Assembly: GCA_022041995.1 (NCBI GenBank)
Contig: CP074382.1
Location: forward strand, 248,001-312,000
Source: Cupriavidus necator
GTDB lineage: Bacteria > Pseudomonadota > Gammaproteobacteria > Burkholderiales > Burkholderiaceae
Reading direction: 5' to 3'
Length of the DNA: 64,000 nt
Shown here one piece after another: positions 35,914 through 45,400 of this stretch; positions within the stretch are counted from its first letter, which is position 1; every line of letters starts with the position of its first letter. The translations under genes were made by a program, and so were the position numbers. A model generated the notes under the pieces. The model saw only the letters and a program-made list of their open reading frames with translations. It ran no database searches and had not been told where the DNA came from.

Positions 35914-36763
35914 GGGACAATTCTGGTGACCTTACGTGGAATTCGAAGGTATGGCTGTTGGGGGTCGAATATACCCGGCTCCGAAACCTGTCCATAGGAA
36001 TGGGTGTAGGTTGGTTTGTTGTTTTTATAAACAGAACATCACTTACAAGAAACGGGGGCCTATCCATCAAATCAATGACTTAGGTTGGAAAGGTCACTTT
36101 TTTGGTTCCAAAGGTCGCTGATTTTGTCGGGCAAGGTTACTAGATGTGGTCGCAAGGTCACCGGATTTGGCCAGGCTCCGAGCTCGATGGACTCTCGGTT
36201 TTGGCAAGGTCACCAGAATTGTCCGCAAGGTCACAAAAATTGTTCGAATCTGTGCCGAGGCCAAGCCACACAATGAACTGCGAGCAGTTTGGCCGACCCA
36301 TGGTCACAGAATTTGTATTTCTGCGGTCACAGACTGGGTTCCGACCAGTTGATTGAGCAAGGTCACAAAAATTGTTCGCAATTGGGCCGTATGAGGTCGA
36401 CGAGACCGTGGGAATGACTCATTCACGGGCAAGAAGGGGCGCCAGAATTGTCTGTTCGGGTACCGGGTAGAGCTAAGGTCACAAGATTTGTACGATCAAG
36501 GCCTTAGCTGCTAGGCAAGGTCACCAGAATTGTACGAACTTCCCACTCCGGACTTGTAGTAGCGGCCTGGTCGCTTGTCCCATCCGTCGTTTTAAGGGAG
36601 AGCAACGACTGGAAGAGCGTGGTGACCTTTACTGCACGGCGATTCGGACAATTTTGGTGACTTTGCTTCGGTTAGGTTGCGAGTAGAAGCACTTTGCTGG
36701 GGGCGCTACGCAATCTGCAGAATCACAGAATGGCGAATTCGTACAATTGGCGGTGACCTTGCC
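35914..36763. repeat. Iteron array, putative replication origin and Rep-binding region
   Basis: At least nine good and several degenerate copies of a 21-22 bp repeat: GCAAGGTCAC, then (C/A)AGAATTGT or (A)AAAATTGT, then a base and CG. Good copies are at 36152, 36204, 36225, 36357, 36473 and 36515 on the plus strand and 35914, 36645 and 36740 on the minus strand; degenerate ones at 36090, 36110, 36131 and 36299. Copies at 36204 and 36225 are directly adjacent, the helical phasing expected for cooperative Rep binding. The array fills the space between divergent rep and parA. An AT-rich patch is at 35990-36060. The 250 bp after 36763 hold no gene but a palindrome CACTTTT/AAAAGTG at 36938-36956. 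Confidence 0.85.
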
Positions 36764-37031
36764 TATTGCTCACGAATTAGCCATCCATGAGGCGCCGCTC
36801 AGAATCTCCCCACGTGCCTGTCTTTATTGAAGTTTTGGGCGCTAACCATCACTAAGCTCTTTGCCCTCGCGGATTACGGCTCTGCGCCTGACTTTATGAT
36901 ATACGGCGAACCACGCACATAGAGCCCGTATGGGCGTCACTTTTTTGCCAAAAGTGCATACAAGTACGTGAAGTTTCCCCGTTGGTCGCGTATTCTACGT
37001 TTCATCCCGAATTTCACATGGAACGTTGAAT

Positions 37032-38228
37032 ATGGTGGTGAAGAGCGAATTAACCGAGATTGACCGGACTGTCACGATTGGTTCAATGAGTGACTTTTCG
37101 AAGAAGCTTCAAAAGCTAACTGAAGAACTTCGCGAACATATCCTGGCACCTCGCCCTCGGAAAAGTCCGCCGACGTTCACCTCCACCCAGGTCGCCGAGA
37201 TGTGTGGCATCGACCGCGCGCGGCTTCATTATCTGGCAACCAAAGACGGTAGCACACTTCCCGCGGGTGAGCTTCAGGGGCGCGTACGCCAATTTACGCT
37301 TGCCGAGACTCGGAAGTGGGTTCAACAAGCTTCACAGGTGAAGCCGTCCCCGCTGCTAAGAAAAGGCGAAGCGGACGGTCGCGTTCTTATTTCTGCCAAC
37401 TTCAAGGGTGGTAGCTGCAAGACGACTTCGAGTATGTGCCTGGCGCAGGGGCTGAGTTTGCGCGGCCGCAAGGTGCTGCTGGTTGATCTGGACCCGCAAG
37501 CATCACTGACCGAATTGTGCGGCCTGTATGCGGAGAAGATGATTGTCGAGGAAAGCACCGTTCTGCCGTACATCTACAGCCCAGACGACTTTACGCTCGA
37601 GAGTGTCATTCAGGAGACGTATTGGGACGGGGTTGATGTCATCCCTGCCCATCCGTCGTTGTTCTCCGCTGAATTTCACATCCCGGCAATGGCAAGCAAG
37701 TCGGCGAATTATCGCTTCTGGACCCTGTTACGTAAGGGCTTGGAGCCTCTCCGAAAGAAATACGACTATATCGTGCTGGATTCGGCGCCTTCGCTATCCT
37801 ACCTAACCATCAACGGCCTGATGGCTGCGGACGCTATGGTGATGCCTTTGGTGCCGGAAAGTCTCGACTTCATTAGCTCGGTATCTTTCTGGAGTCTGTT
37901 CTCCGATATGGCGGACAGCTTCAAGAACATCGAAGGAAACAAGACCTACGACTTCGTGAGCATTCTGCTTTCGAAGGTTGACTATGGCGTGGCGTCTTCG
38001 GCTCCGATTGTTCGCTCCTGGGTACAACGAGCCTATGGCGATTGGATGAGCCCGATTGAAGTGCCGGCGAGCTCCGTGATGAGTAACGGGGCTCTCGCAC
38101 TTGCGACGGTGTTCGACATTAGTAAGTTCGAGGGTAGCAACAAGACATTCCAGCGTGTGCGGATTCCGTTCGACGAATATTGCCGTTGGGTCGATGAGTT
38201 TTACGCCGGAAAGTGGGAGGACGCGTAA
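37032..38228 (+). CDS. parA: ParA-family partition ATPase (type Ia)
   Basis: About 398 residues. The N-terminal 100 residues carry a MerR-like or winged DNA-binding region (STQVAEMCGIDRARLHYLAT), marking the type Ia ParA that also represses its operon. Deviant Walker A FKGGSCKTTSS at about 123-133 with the signature Lys, Walker A' VLLVDLDPQASLTELCG, Walker B YDYIVLDSAPSLSYLT, then VMPLVPESLDF. It drives segregation of the replicon together with ParB on parS. ATG at 37032 used; TTG at 37026 and ATG at 37086 (MSDFSKKLQK) are alternatives. Its stop abuts the parB start (TAAATG). Confidence 0.92.
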   Translation: MVVKSELTEIDRTVTIGSMSDFSKKLQKLTEELREHILAPRPRKSPPTFTSTQVAEMCGIDRARLHYLATKDGSTLPAGELQGRVRQFTLAETRKWVQQASQVKPSPLLRKGEADGRVLISANFKGGSCKTTSSMCLAQGLSLRGRKVLLVDLDPQASLTELCGLYAEKMIVEESTVLPYIYSPDDFTLESVIQETYWDGVDVIPAHPSLFSAEFHIPAMASKSANYRFWTLLRKGLEPLRKKYDYIVLDSAPSLSYLTINGLMAADAMVMPLVPESLDFISSVSFWSLFSDMADSFKNIEGNKTYDFVSILLSKVDYGVASSAPIVRSWVQRAYGDWMSPIEVPASSVMSNGALALATVFDISKFEGSNKTFQRVRIPFDEYCRWVDEFYAGKWEDA

Positions 38229-39215
38229 ATGAATATGCGCAAGCGCATGCTGGAGCAAACCGCAAATTTGACTCCTGCTAATGAAATCAAAGTGGAAGTC
38301 GCCCCTCAAGTTGCAGACCGTCCAAAGACAGCGCCAGGGATGATGGCGGCCTTGAGTGCGGCACAGCTTCGGATTCAGGAATTGGAGTCCCAAGGGGCTG
38401 CAAGCACGGTTCCGGTCGAGAAGATTCGGCCGAACCCCTGGCAGCCGCGGATAAGGTTTGACGAGAGCAGTCTCACTGAGCTTGCCGAGAGCATTAAGGA
38501 ACTGGGCCTAATGCAGCCCATTCTGGTTCGACGAGTCGCACCGGACAATGGAGAGTTGTACTACGAGCTTATTGCCGGGGAACGCCGTTGGCGCGCTCAC
38601 CAGGTGTTGGGTCTGCCTGAAATCAAGGCGCTCGTCTCGGATGCGTCTGATGCAGATATGGCCGTGCTTGCTTTGGCCGAGAACGTCAGCCGTGAAGACC
38701 TCACCGACTACGAAATCGGAAAGGCGATGCGCCGTGTGGAGAAGGAATTTCCCGACAGGAAGCGGATGGCCGAATCCATGGGGATGAGCCGGAGCACACT
38801 CTATCGATATTTTGCCTTCGACAATCTACCTGAATTCATGCGTGTAGATCTGGAGAGGAACCCATCGCTATTCAGTGGTACTGCGGCAAGTGACACCTAC
38901 GCCGTGCTCAAGAAGCATGGCGAGCCAGCAGTGACGGTGGCTCGCGAGGTCTGGAAGCAACTTGTAGACGGTAGCCTTGAGCAGTCGAAGTTCGCCAAGC
39001 TGCTGGAGGCGTCGCTACTCCGTCGTGAAGCGACGCCTGTAACTTCGCAGCGTGACATCCATAAGGTCTATGCCGGTAAGACTCAAGCAGGCAGCATCAC
39101 AAAGGACTCCGTGAGCTTTACTGTAAAGCTCAAGAGTGCAGTCCTGACTGCGGCTCAAGAGGAACGGATACGGACGGTTATCAATGAACTTTTCGATGGC
39201 GGACCGCAACGCTAG
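38229..39215 (+). CDS. parB: ParB-family partition protein
   Basis: 328 residues. N-terminal ParB/Srx CTPase fold: KIRPNPWQPRIRFDESSLTE, LMQPILVRRV, IAGERRWRAHQVLGLPEIKA (about 113-132) and ALAENVSREDLTDYEIGKAM. The central HTH is KRMAESMGMSRSTLYRYFAF; the C-terminus is the dimerisation part (VSFTVKLKSAVLTAAQEERI). It binds centromere-like parS sites; three palindromic candidates lie downstream. Directly coupled to parA; ends at a rho-independent terminator 27 bp downstream. Confidence 0.92.
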   Translation: MNMRKRMLEQTANLTPANEIKVEVAPQVADRPKTAPGMMAALSAAQLRIQELESQGAASTVPVEKIRPNPWQPRIRFDESSLTELAESIKELGLMQPILVRRVAPDNGELYYELIAGERRWRAHQVLGLPEIKALVSDASDADMAVLALAENVSREDLTDYEIGKAMRRVEKEFPDRKRMAESMGMSRSTLYRYFAFDNLPEFMRVDLERNPSLFSGTAASDTYAVLKKHGEPAVTVAREVWKQLVDGSLEQSKFAKLLEASLLRREATPVTSQRDIHKVYAGKTQAGSITKDSVSFTVKLKSAVLTAAQEERIRTVINELFDGGPQR

Positions 39216-39241
39216 CCGTCGTCGTAACCAGACCAGTCGAA

Positions 39242-39263
39242 CCCCTCACAGAGGGGTTTTTTT
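39242..39263 (+). terminator. Terminator of parAB
   Basis: CCCCTC (39242-39247), loop ACA, GAGGGG (39251-39256), then seven T. The first parS-like palindrome begins at the very next base. Confidence 0.85.
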
Positions 39264-39282
39264 GTGTTCCGAGTCGGAACAC
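39264..39282. promoter_or_regulatory. parS-like palindrome 1
   Basis: GTGTTCCGAGTCGGAACAC is a perfect 19-bp inverted repeat with a single central base, 48 bp after the parB stop. Identical or near-identical copies are at 39387 and 43892. Location and repetition make it the likely ParB-binding site. Confidence 0.7.
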
Positions 39283-39386
39283 GAGTCTCATTCTTGCACA
39301 GACGCAGTCTGAATTTCCCTGTGGTCCCGGTCAGGAGCGAATGTGTCGGCGCAATCGCTGTAGTCCCGACGGTCGGCCTAGCAATC

Positions 39387-39405
39387 GTGTTCCGACTCGG
39401 AACAC
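39387..39405. promoter_or_regulatory. parS-like palindrome 2
   Basis: GTGTTCCGACTCGGAACAC: the same palindrome as at 39264 with the central G changed to C, which keeps both arms perfect. 104 bp separate the two sites. Confidence 0.7.
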
Positions 39406-39540
39406 AACGTCATCAGGAACGACACATCAATAGATGTCGATGGGTCGCATAGGACCCGAAGTACGAGGCGGGGTGGGGCCTGTCCCTTGCGATTGAATCT
39501 GCATAAGATCCCTCTTGGTAAGAAATAAAGACGGCACCTG

Positions 39541-40315
39541 TCATGTGGCCGTCCCAATGGGATTGATCTGGAAGCCCAGCGCGGTGGCGCGGCGCCGGAG
39601 CGCGGCGCTGCTGCGCTGGCGCTGCTGGTCTTCGTAATGCTGCTGGCCCTGGTCGACGAAGGCTTCACCACGGGTCAGTATGAAGTAGACCATGCGCGCG
39701 AGCTTGTGCGCGACGGCGGTGTTGGCGCGCGGCTTGTCCATGCGGGCACACAGCCGGCGGTAGAACGCGCCGAGCGCGGAGTCGCTGTGCGAGAGACTCA
39801 TGGCGGCCAGTTTCAGTGCCTGGCGCACGCGGTTGGCCGAACGTTTGGTGCTGGCCGACAGCACCTTGCCACCGCTGATCTTGGTGCCGGGGCACAGGCC
39901 CAGCCACGAGCAGAAGTGCTTGACGTTGGCGAAGCGGCTCAGGTCTGGACCGATCTCGCTGAGAACCTTCAGGACCGCGGTCGCGCCCAACCCATTGATG
40001 CGCGTGAGGTCCACACCGACCCAGTTGGCCATGGTCTGACGGATGTCGAATTCGACACGCAGCTTGCTGCCGGCTCGGGGGGCTTTGCCCAGGTCGACCT
40101 CGCGTTGTCCCAACTCGTCTAGCAACGCTTCCGCACGCCAGCAGCCAGTCAGCCAGTGCGTTGAGATCGTTAGTCATCGCGCCGAACTCGCGCACCGGTT
40201 CGCAGGCGGCTTGCTCCGCCAGATGCAGCGGCACGGCGACCCAGTGGCTCGATGCGCCCACATCGATCCCCGCTGCGTTGGGAAATACCTCGACTTCTCG
40301 CTTGCGCATTGCCAT
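39541..40315 (-). pseudogene. IS110-family transposase with internal deletion
   Basis: The N-terminus MAMRKREVEVFPNAAGIDVG with first Asp, followed by LNALADWLLACG, joins near 40130 to a C-terminal part (LDELGQREVDLGKAPRAGSK, WVGVDLTRINGLGATAVLKV, FCSWLGLCPGTKISGGKVL, ALGFQINPIGTA). About 180-200 residues with the remaining catalytic acids are missing and the frame changes at the join. It lies between the parS sites and the next IS remnant. Confidence 0.75.
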
Positions 40316-40923
40316 GGCCTGCTCCAAGATCGTCAGTGAACGGCAGCGCCATGGGAAGCGTCGATTTCGACTCGATCTCTCAAACGGGATGCGGCTCACG
40401 CCGCTCACCACTGTCGCCGACGATTCCCGGACCAGGCTCAATAGCGGGCTCACCCAGCAGCGAGGACAATCGCTGCGAGCTCGCACCAATGGATGGTCGG
40501 TCATCTCGGCGCTGCCGTTCCCGTTATAGGGCAGAACCGTTTCTTCGCGAACGCCGGGCGCAGGCATGGGCTTGGGAAGCTCAATAGTTGGAGCCGAAGC
40601 CTTGCCTCCCGAACTGCGAGCCCGGATGGTGACAGCTGGGAATGCGCCACCTAGACAGAGTTGCTGCCCATGCCATTGACCACGGCAAGAGCCTCCCGCA
40701 AGTGCTCTACCCCGCCCGGGCCGGACTCAACGTTCATGGGAATCCATCATGGTCTGGCGCTCGGGGACCACGAAATGACTAGCGTTGGCAACACTATCCA
40801 GTCGCTCAGCAGGCCGTCGGTTCATGCTGCAAACGGCTCCCTGTGCGGTCATAGAAGCCTCCTGGGTGTACTGGGAGCCGTTGCGGCACATCGTTGAGGT
40901 CAACTTGCAGTTGATGTCACTAG

Positions 40924-42236
40924 TGTCCGGTTAAATTTCGAACAAATTCAATTGGTTAGCGGCGTCGGGAACTTCTGACAGTGAAGAGTCGGGCTGAAAG
41001 GCCTGTGAAATAGGGGTTTTCTCGAAAACCGAGACGGACAAAATCTGTAGCAAAGTGTAGAGCGAGGCATTGAGTTGAAGCTCCTTCTTGACGATGGCGA
41101 TGAGCACGTAGATGGACACGGCGCACCAGATTTGCGTCTTCACCGCGTTCTCGCTCGTGCCGAGGAATTTCTTGATACGCAGATGCTGCTTGATCCATTT
41201 GAAAAACAATTCCACCTGCCAGCGGTTCTTGTACAGCGCGGCGATGGTGATAGGCGGCAGCGTTGTGTTGTTGGTCAGGAAGATCAAGGTCTTGCCGGAC
41301 TCCGGGTCCTTGAAGCGGATGCGGCGCAAGTGCTCAGGATAGTCTTGTGCAGAGTAAAAGCCGTTCAGGGCGATGGTCTGATCGCAGATGACACCGGTGC
41401 TGCGGTCTGTTGCGGCAGAGTAGAAGCGGCGGGCATTCATGTTGCTCTTGGCCCGCGTGACGAAGAATGCGCCGCTTTGATGAACCAGGTAGAGCCGAGC
41501 GAAATCCAGATAGCCGCGATCCATCACGTAGAACGCGCCTGCCTCGATGGGCAGGAAGTCGAGTACGTTCACTTCGTGCAGTTTGCCGTCGGAAATGTGG
41601 ATGAAGGCGGGAATGGCGCCGCGCAAATCGAGCAGCGTGTGCATCTTGATCGCTGCCTTGGTCTTGCGAAACGGCGCCCAGTCGAACAACGACAGGCACA
41701 GGTCGATGGTAGTGGCGTCCAGGGCGTAGATGGTTGCATCGAGATCGATATCCAGCGACTCGCTCGCATACAGCGCCCGAGCGCGCGTGATAAGGCGCAT
41801 CGCCAGCTCGTGATAGATGCGCCAGTCCCGCAGGTTCAGCGCATCCGACAGCGTCGAGCGCGCCGGCACGTTCTTCAATCCCATGTGAAAGAGCTTGCTG
41901 CGGTTGGCCGCCAGGCAGACCTCTATGTCGCGCAGCGACTCGCGCCAGGTCAACTGGGCGAACGACATGATGCGGAACAGATCGGCGCAGCCCAAGGTGC
42001 GCACGCCCGCATCTCCGCGATGCTTCTCGATAATGCGACCGAAGGTCTTCCATGGCACGAATTCCATGACCTGCGCGAACAGCGTCTTGCCCACATTCAT
42101 GGGTCGATCCTGGTCGTTGAAACCCGAAAGGATCGCAAATTTTCCGTTCGAAATTCAAATCGTGGACACCCATGGAATCCTCACAACCCGCGTCAGCATT
42201 GGCTTCCAAGCCAATGACCCTCAAATAAACCGGACA
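40924..42236 (-). mobile_element. IS4-family element (DUF4372-type)
   Basis: 1313 bp beginning TGTCCGGTT and ending AACCGGACA, flanked on both sides by CTAG (40920-40923 and 42237-42240) within CACTAG. It interrupts the IS110 remnant. One intact transposase gene. Confidence 0.8.
40931..42100 (-). CDS. IS4-family transposase (DUF4372 N-terminus)
   Basis: 389 residues. N-terminal DUF4372-like part (MNVGKTLFAQVMEFVPWKTF ... FAQLTWRESLRDIEVCL), then the DDE core: Asp in IYALDATTIDLCLSLFDWA, Asp in AFYVMDRGYLDFARLY, and the Y-R-E-K signature LYKNRWQVELFFKWIKQHL. Complete and without frameshift; the stop is seven bases inside the element end. Confidence 0.9.
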   Translation of the reverse strand: MNVGKTLFAQVMEFVPWKTFGRIIEKHRGDAGVRTLGCADLFRIMSFAQLTWRESLRDIEVCLAANRSKLFHMGLKNVPARSTLSDALNLRDWRIYHELAMRLITRARALYASESLDIDLDATIYALDATTIDLCLSLFDWAPFRKTKAAIKMHTLLDLRGAIPAFIHISDGKLHEVNVLDFLPIEAGAFYVMDRGYLDFARLYLVHQSGAFFVTRAKSNMNARRFYSAATDRSTGVICDQTIALNGFYSAQDYPEHLRRIRFKDPESGKTLIFLTNNTTLPPITIAALYKNRWQVELFFKWIKQHLRIKKFLGTSENAVKTQIWCAVSIYVLIAIVKKELQLNASLYTLLQILSVSVFEKTPISQAFQPDSSLSEVPDAANQLNLFEI

Positions 42237-42698
42237 CTAGTGAGTTGATGTTTGACCGGCAGATCCATAACGTGCCCGGGTACATAACCGACGCGAACAA
42301 CGCGATGTGGATTGCCGATCTGAGCGATCGGTAGAGCTTCTGGCGACAAGCATTCAGGAACTGCGTGATCCGCGTATCCCAAGCAACTCGTGCCTGTACC
42401 GCTACGGCTTGCCGCGCTGATCAAAGGTAACGCCAGAAGAAAGAGCGCCGAATTGCGTAAGGCACTGCGCGAAGGCTTTAATGACCAACAGTGCACGACG
42501 CGCAGGCTGCACTTGGAGGGAGCCTTGGAGGAGTTCGCCGAACTCAATGCCATTGTGAAAAAAGGGCTGTCGCCGATCCATAGCGCGCTCTCCTCCTGAC
42601 CACGATCGCCGGGGTAAGCAACCTGCCCGCTCAGCTGTTGTTGGCGGAGATCGGCATCGGAGCGCCGTGATATCAACTGGCCATTTGATTCTTCAAAC

Positions 42699-43809
42699 CG
42701 TGCTTATCCGGTTAGCTCCCAAACCTACTAGATATAGTGGGTAGGGATTTTTTGGCATAGAGCTCGGCATAGGTCGACGCGGTGACGTCACCAGCGATGC
42801 CGAGCAGGGAGCGAAATGCATTGAAGGGATAGAAACGACGGTTGAAGCGGAAGGTGAATTCGTTGAGATAGGCTTGCAGGTGCTGCGGGCTGACACCGTG
42901 ATGAATTCCGCGCAGCCAGGTCTTGAGATTGGAGAACACAAGGTGAATGATCGGCAGGAAGGATTCGGTCACTTGCATCTCACCGCGCTGCGCGATGGCG
43001 ATATGGCCATAGCCGCGCTCGCCCAGCTTGGCATAACCGTTCCAGTCGTCGGTGATGATGGTTGCGCCGGGTGCAACGGTACGCTCGATGAATCCGCCCA
43101 GCGACCGGGCACTTCGGTCAGGAACCAGAGCGAGCCGAACTCGTCCGGCATACCGTCCGCTCTTGCGTTTGTTGCGGCTGCCGGCAAGTTTGCGTTGCCG
43201 AACCTCGACAGCGCCGGCCACAAGAACCATGTCGTGCACGCCCCTGCCTTTGCCGCGAGTACGCCCACCGACGTAGGCCTCATCGGCCTCGACGTGTTCC
43301 TCAGGCTTGCCACCGATCCGATCCTGGTCGGGGCGCACCATGCCGGCGCGCAACTTGTGGAGTATCTGGAAGGCGGTCTCGTAACGCGACAGGCCGAGTT
43401 GGCGCTGGAACTGAACGGCCGACATGCCAGGTGTCTGACTGGCGACCAGTTACGCCGCCCAGAACCAAACCGACAGCGGTGTGTGCGTGCGCTCCATGAC
43501 GGTGCCAGCAGTGAGGCTCGTGTCGCGTGTGCAATGGCGACAACGAAAAACGCCGGGGCGATTGGCAAAGCGGTACGGCTCACCAAGCAAGCCACAGTGG
43601 TCACAAATGAACCCATCGCTCCATCGAGCGCGCTCAAGGTAGGCCATGCATGCCGCTTCGTCTGGAAACATCCGCTGAAACTCAGGCAGCGAGCCCGGAA
43701 ACGGCAGATCGCCTCGGTCAAGCACGTCAATAACCATGGTTGCCCCGGGGTGGCACAGATGACCAACATACTCTCGGTAGAGGGCTTGGGAGACAACCGG
43801 ATAAGCATG
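42699..43809 (-). mobile_element. IS1595-family element
   Basis: 1111 bp. Terminal repeats CGTGCTTATCCGGTT (left) and CATGCTTATCCGGTT (right, reverse-complemented), and an 8-bp duplication CTTCAAAC at 42691-42698 and 43810-43817. Inserted in the second IS110 remnant. Confidence 0.8.
42712..43737 (-). pseudogene. IS1595-family transposase with one in-frame stop
   Basis: From MVIDVLDRGDLPFPGSLPEF at 43737 the protein has a zinc ribbon (CDHCGLLGEP ... CRHCTRDTSL) and then the ISXO2-like DDE core (VEADEAYVGGRTRGKGRGVH, TIITDDWNGYAKL, HLQAYLNEFTFRFNRR). A TAA at 43450-43452 falls in SVWFWAA-stop-LVASQTPGM, where Tyr would be expected; the frame is otherwise open throughout, about 340 codons. A single base change therefore separates it from a full-length gene. 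Confidence 0.85.
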
Positions 43810-43890
43810 CTTCAAACGATCCTCGGGTGCCAATTGTTGGCTGGTGCCCCCAGATGATTAACGGTTCTTCGTTGGTCGGCAGGAAGGCTT

Positions 43891-43911
43891 CGTGTTCCGA
43901 GTCGGAACACG
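43891..43911. promoter_or_regulatory. parS-like palindrome 3, displaced
   Basis: CGTGTTCCGAGTCGGAACACG, a perfect 21-bp palindrome with the same core as the sites at 39264 and 39387. It stands 4.5 kb from them, on the far side of the IS110, IS4 and IS1595 insertions. Confidence 0.65.
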
Positions 43912-44729
43912 AAGCTTAAAGTTCTGAAGCAGCATCACTCGACAAAGGCGGGTCGTGCCGGTGTCCTTGATCAGACTTGAATCGCAGCTGAGTTAGTGAA
44001 GAATATCTAGCGTCCCGCGGGTATCTGGGCGAGCGCGTCCAGGGCGTAGAAGGAGCTCGCTTACAGGAGCATGTGTGCGGGCAGGGCTGCACAACGACAA
44101 CAGCTTTGCGGTGCAAGGTTGCGAACTCGAGCCTCGACGCCCTTAATTGGGTCACCCTCTTTGGGCGGGCTGGTTGGTCGTGACGCGCTTGGCGCGACAG
44201 ATTTCAAAAGCCGAAGCGGGGACCTAGCCCCTTGTCTTAACGCGGATGGCCACTCCAACTGAGCCCTTCACCGGAATAGCGCGCTTCGAAAACTGGAGCG
44301 ACAGCGGCCCTTCGACCCCGAACTACGCACATCTTGACTTGGCCGAGTCCATGCAACGGCGACCAGAATGTTCTTATAGTCCTCGTAGCAGTGAACCCGT
44401 CCGCTGCCCCGGGCGGACTGCTACCTAGCGACTGAACGACCGTAGCTATCGGTACAAATTGCACCGTGACAACAATGCCTGAGGCTTGGAGTGGCGAGAA
44501 CATTCTCCGAGTACGCTGGCACGCGCACCCTGTGCGGTCTGAGTGGTCGCGAACCACTGTTCAAACGCACGTGCCAGAGCTGGCGCAAGCTGGTGCTATC
44601 GAACGATGCCATCCGTGGGCACACCTCTCAGTTGTATCAGGTCACCCAGGGCGTGCATGCCCCCGGCCTCGTAGCGTCTCCGTTAGAGACCCGGCGGGCG
44701 CTGGCGACACGATTGCGCCTTAGCCTGAG
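43912..44729. other. About 800 bp without a convincing gene
   Basis: All frames are short and their products have the Arg/Ser/Pro-rich look of non-coding high-GC DNA. I see no transposase, RNA or repeat signature. It may be old origin-flanking sequence between the third parS-like site and the second iteron cluster. Confidence 0.4.
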
Positions 44730-45018
44730 GCAAGGTCACAAAGTTTGTACGATTCCGAGTTGCAAGGCCTCTGTAGGACCCCCGCGCTGACTTGTCTAGC
44801 GCCGGCCGCTGCCGCAAACGGACAATTGACGGTGACTTTGCTTGGTTCGGAGCACCTAAATCGGACAATATTGGTGACCTTACGAGAGACCGCCTGCAGC
44901 GCTGCGTACAATTGGGTGACCAAACTATAGCGGGGAAGGGCAATGACGGCAGGCTACATGGCCCCTTCACGGTCATCGCAGACAAAACTGACGTCCGTAC
45001 AATTTAGGCGACCTTATG
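44730..45018. repeat. Second iteron cluster
   Basis: Five copies of the same iteron as at 35914-36763: 44730 (plus strand, CAAGGTCACAAAGTTTGTACG) and, on the minus strand, 44819, 44862, 44905 and 44996. Four share the spacing of about 43 bp between starts (44819, 44862, 44905), about four helical turns. No rep gene adjoins this cluster. The remaining sequence to 45400 has no gene I can support. Confidence 0.75.
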
Positions 45019-45400
45019 GTTGGCTCAGGCTTGCTGTTTTGGCCATCTCGACTTACCTGCGAAGCCGCATTCGGATGACGGAGGGCTGCAAGGCTGAGTG
45101 CGCGAGAGCGAAGAAACCCGTTTCGGGAGGAGGGGTTGGAATGGCAGCAGTCCGTTCACTAAGGACGGGCAGTCTCCGCTGCAGCGGGCAATCTCGGCAC
45201 GTTGCATCCGGGTACGCGTCAGATTGCCTAAGCCTTAATTCACCACCGAATCAAAGTTACCCCTGTAGGGATGCATGCTTCGGCCATTCGTAGTTTGGGT
45301 TCCCCCGCCCCCGACAAGTGGTGAAGTCTCAGACTTGGAGAAGACTGGCATTTACGCCGAGGCTGATGTTTGCCGCAAGGTTAAGAGGTCGGGACGCCCC

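Larger units (their letters stand above)
40690..43890 (+). pseudogene. Second IS110-family transposase remnant, interrupted twice
   Basis: Plus-strand pieces: AIDHGKSLPQVLYPARAGLN (about 40670), VIEASWVYWEPLRHIVEVNL with the Glu (about 40850-40917), then after an IS4-type insertion ELMFDRQIHNVPGYITDANN, AMWIADLSDR (42241-42333), AELRKALREGF and LTTIAGVSNLPAQLLLAEIG up to 42690, then an IS1595 insertion, and possible further remnants to about 43890. Many frameshifts and stops. It is old sequence that has served as a landing place. Confidence 0.6.

Noticed and set aside
35914..36763. Regular short repeats suggesting a CRISPR array
   Set aside because: Repeats are imperfect, occur in both orientations, have irregular or zero spacing and sit between rep and parA; these are iterons. 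No cas genes are present.
41075..42217. Long plus-strand frame (380 residues) opposite the IS4 transposase
   Set aside because: It is the antisense of an intact transposase with all catalytic motifs. Similar long antisense frames at 14165-15253, 21225-22517 and 53153-54169 were left out for the same reason.
44030..44720. Several 60-105 residue frames on both strands between parS site 3 and the second iterons
   Set aside because: They overlap each other, have no ribosome sites and no protein-like pattern.
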